In this document: positions 62,567 through 64,000 of the stretch, piece after piece | How positions within the stretch are numbered: position 1 is the first letter of the stretch | How the letters are laid out: each line of letters starts with the position of its first letter | Source: Pseudomonas sp. dw_612 | GTDB taxonomy: Bacteria > Pseudomonadota > Gammaproteobacteria > Pseudomonadales > Pseudomonadaceae | DNA: 64,000 bases | Assembly: GCF_018449725.1 (NCBI RefSeq) | Contig: NZ_JAAVVC010000002.1 | Location: 62,001-126,000 of the forward strand | Direction of reading: 5' to 3' | Notes under the pieces: model-generated | Databases searched by the model: none | Told to the model about the DNA's origin: nothing | Seen by the model: only the letters and a program-made list of their open reading frames with translations | Translations under genes and position numbers: made by a program

Positions 62567-63430
62567 TTAACGCGACTGACGAAATACAAACACCAATCCA
62601 ACAATAATCAGCAACATCCCCAGCACGCTCAACAGCGCCAGCCGATTACCAAAAATCAGGTAATCCATCACCGCCGTCACCGCCGGCACCAGGTAAAACA
62701 GGCTGGTGACATTCACCAGATTGCCCCGTGCGATCAGTCGATACAGCAGCAACGTCGCCAGCACCGACACCACCAACCCCATCCACAACACCGGCACGAT
62801 GAACCCGGTGCCGTGTTCAAAATGAAACGGCTGGAACGGTACGAAAATCCCGCAGACCAACAACCCGGCCAAGTACTGCACCGGCAGCGTGCCGAGGGGA
62901 TTGTCGGTGATACGTTTTTGCATGATCGAACCGAAGGTCATGCTCGCCAGCGCCAGCAAGCCAAAGAGCATCCCGGCCAACGACATCCCTGCCAGGCCGA
63001 TACCCTGGTAAACCACCATGATCAACCCGGCCAAGCCGAGCGCGAGGCCGAACATTCGGCTGGCTGAACGTTGGCGCTCCATGATCACCACGGTGAGGAT
63101 CGGCTGCACGCCCATGATCGTCGCCATCACGCCGGGCGTAACCTTCAGGTCCAGGGCCAGCAGATAGAAAATCTGATAAGCCCCCAGCAGCACCACGCCC
63201 GTGGCCATCGCGTACAGCATCGGCTTGCCGCCCTTGGGCAGTTTCAGCTTGAGCAACGGCACCAATAGCACCAACCCGCACAGGGCGATGACGAATCGAA
63301 ACAGCAGAAAGGCAAACGGTGATGCGTGGGCCAGGCCCCATTTGGAGAAGATCGCCCCGCTGCTCCACAGCAGAACGAACAGGCTCGTGGACGCCGCCGC
63401 GAGCGCGGTTTTTTTCGAAAGGACAAACAT
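62567..63430 (-). CDS. EamA/DMT-family transporter
   Basis: 287 residues from the ATG at 63428-63430, with GGTGG upstream. Ten membrane helices in two halves (SLFVLLWSSGAIFSKWGLAH, GMLFGLLALASMTFGSIMQK, VTSLFYLVPAVTAVMDYLIF). This is the branch close to YdcZ/PecM-like exporters; substrate unknown. Fourth DMT transporter in the window, unrelated in detail to the others. Confidence 0.88.
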   Translation of the reverse strand: MFVLSKKTALAAASTSLFVLLWSSGAIFSKWGLAHASPFAFLLFRFVIALCGLVLLVPLLKLKLPKGGKPMLYAMATGVVLLGAYQIFYLLALDLKVTPGVMATIMGVQPILTVVIMERQRSASRMFGLALGLAGLIMVVYQGIGLAGMSLAGMLFGLLALASMTFGSIMQKRITDNPLGTLPVQYLAGLLVCGIFVPFQPFHFEHGTGFIVPVLWMGLVVSVLATLLLYRLIARGNLVNVTSLFYLVPAVTAVMDYLIFGNRLALLSVLGMLLIIVGLVFVFRQSR

Positions 63431-64000
63431 GAAATACCACCTGTCATCAGGCAAAAAAGCCAAGTCAGCCGAGGCTGAAGTTCAGTAGTTTTCTCAGACG
63501 AAGACTTTTCAGACGAGCAGAGGAACAGCAGAAAAAGCTGATCAGCCCGAAATGCCAACGCCTGGCGGTGATACGACTGCGCACACCGGCGTGCTACTGA
63601 CAGGAGGGGGGTAATGACTGATCTGCGCAGGCTGCTGAATCCCGCACGGCACGACGCCAGCGTTGACCGCTGAATCGACTACCGCGTTGATGTGGGATGC
63701 AGGCATGGGCTGATCTTTTTTGAGGGCCTGCTGGAGGGAGCAGGCGAGTGGCGACTATAGCCAGTCCGCGACATAGATTGCAATGACTTGGTCAAAGGGC
63801 CAGTAGCGACAGCTCCGTATGAGCGCCCTACCCTTCAAAAGAACGGATCAGCCCGCCAACGGGGACATGGAATGCACGAGATCACATGCCAAGGGAACGG
63901 ACGCACATTCGGTATCAGCTATATAAATCGAGGGCTAGAAATCTTGCTGCAACCAGCGCTGCTCAGTTGCAGCATCGACTGAACCTGGCTGGCCCAACGA
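63431..64000. other. window end without a recognised gene
   Basis: I see no supported gene in these 570 bases. The only start with a good ribosome site is an ATG at 63614 (AGGAGGGGGG in front) that gives 19 codons (MTDLRRLLNPARHDASVDR) and a stop at 63671-63673. Longer open frames near 63790-63980 lack sites and protein character. Confidence 0.5.

Noticed and set aside
63788..63982. 64-codon frame at the right edge
   Set aside because: No ribosome site and no recognisable protein features.

Overview
The window looks like chromosome of a fluorescent pseudomonad (Pseudomonas fluorescens group). Three things point there: a LapA-type adhesin with its type 1 secretion operon, a guanidinobutyrate cluster in the same order I recall from P. 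aeruginosa (gbuR, gbuA, NTF2-like protein, NCS1 permease, sodium/solute symporter, roughly PA1418-PA1422), and many copies of the palindromic REP-type repeats typical of this group. I saw no rRNA, tRNA, CRISPR array, transposase, integrase or replication origin. Base composition is GC-rich except for AT-richer patches around 31.2 kb, 36.4-39.5 kb and 47.8-48.4 kb.

Layout. 1-11.2 kb: 5' part of a giant repeat adhesin (minus strand), divergent from an outer-membrane channel / ABC exporter / membrane-fusion operon (plus strand), with a FleQ-like site between them. 11.3-18.5 kb: DTW-domain tRNA-modifying enzyme, LysR regulator gbuR, then the gbuA catabolic and transport genes and a metallo-hydrolase. 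18.5-32.6 kb: small proteins, three LysR or efflux pairs, an NCS1 transporter, a CvfB-like S1 protein, a TorF porin, a DUF6279 lipoprotein, a DUF899 protein whose end runs into a repeat, and a two-gene operon of a papain-like cysteine protease with an unknown partner. 32.6-35.5 kb: DEAD-box helicase and YbdG-type mechanosensitive channel.

35.5-41.1 kb is the accessory region. MepB-family protein, PAAR protein, several tiny reading frames, a DUF4265 protein (probable immunity) and a 5'-truncated RHS element ending in an HNH nuclease domain all lie on the minus strand. A DMT transporter follows, and the whole block sits between two almost identical direct copies of a 90-bp repeat. 41.3-64 kb returns to core genes: azoR, LysR/hydrolase/cyclophilin operon, ABC exporter, aqpZ, a GNAT protein, a porin, a ketoacyl synthase III, hrpA, aceK, a chemoreceptor and two DMT transporters. 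Two features here stand out: a 54-residue secreted peptide gene at 48.0 kb and, at 62.2-62.5 kb, a promoter plus structured leader RNA in front of a 100-residue unknown gene.

Best candidates for something undescribed: (1) the leader RNA at 62225-62388, whose 16-bp stem closes only in the minus-strand transcript (four G-U pairs) and whose hairpin loop is complementary over 7 nt to the downstream ribosome binding site; (2) the repeat-bounded RHS/HNH, DUF4265, PAAR, MepB block with its tiny reading frames; (3) the secreted two-cysteine peptide at 48032-48196; (4) the papain-like protease pair. All starts were judged by eye, and no database search was possible.
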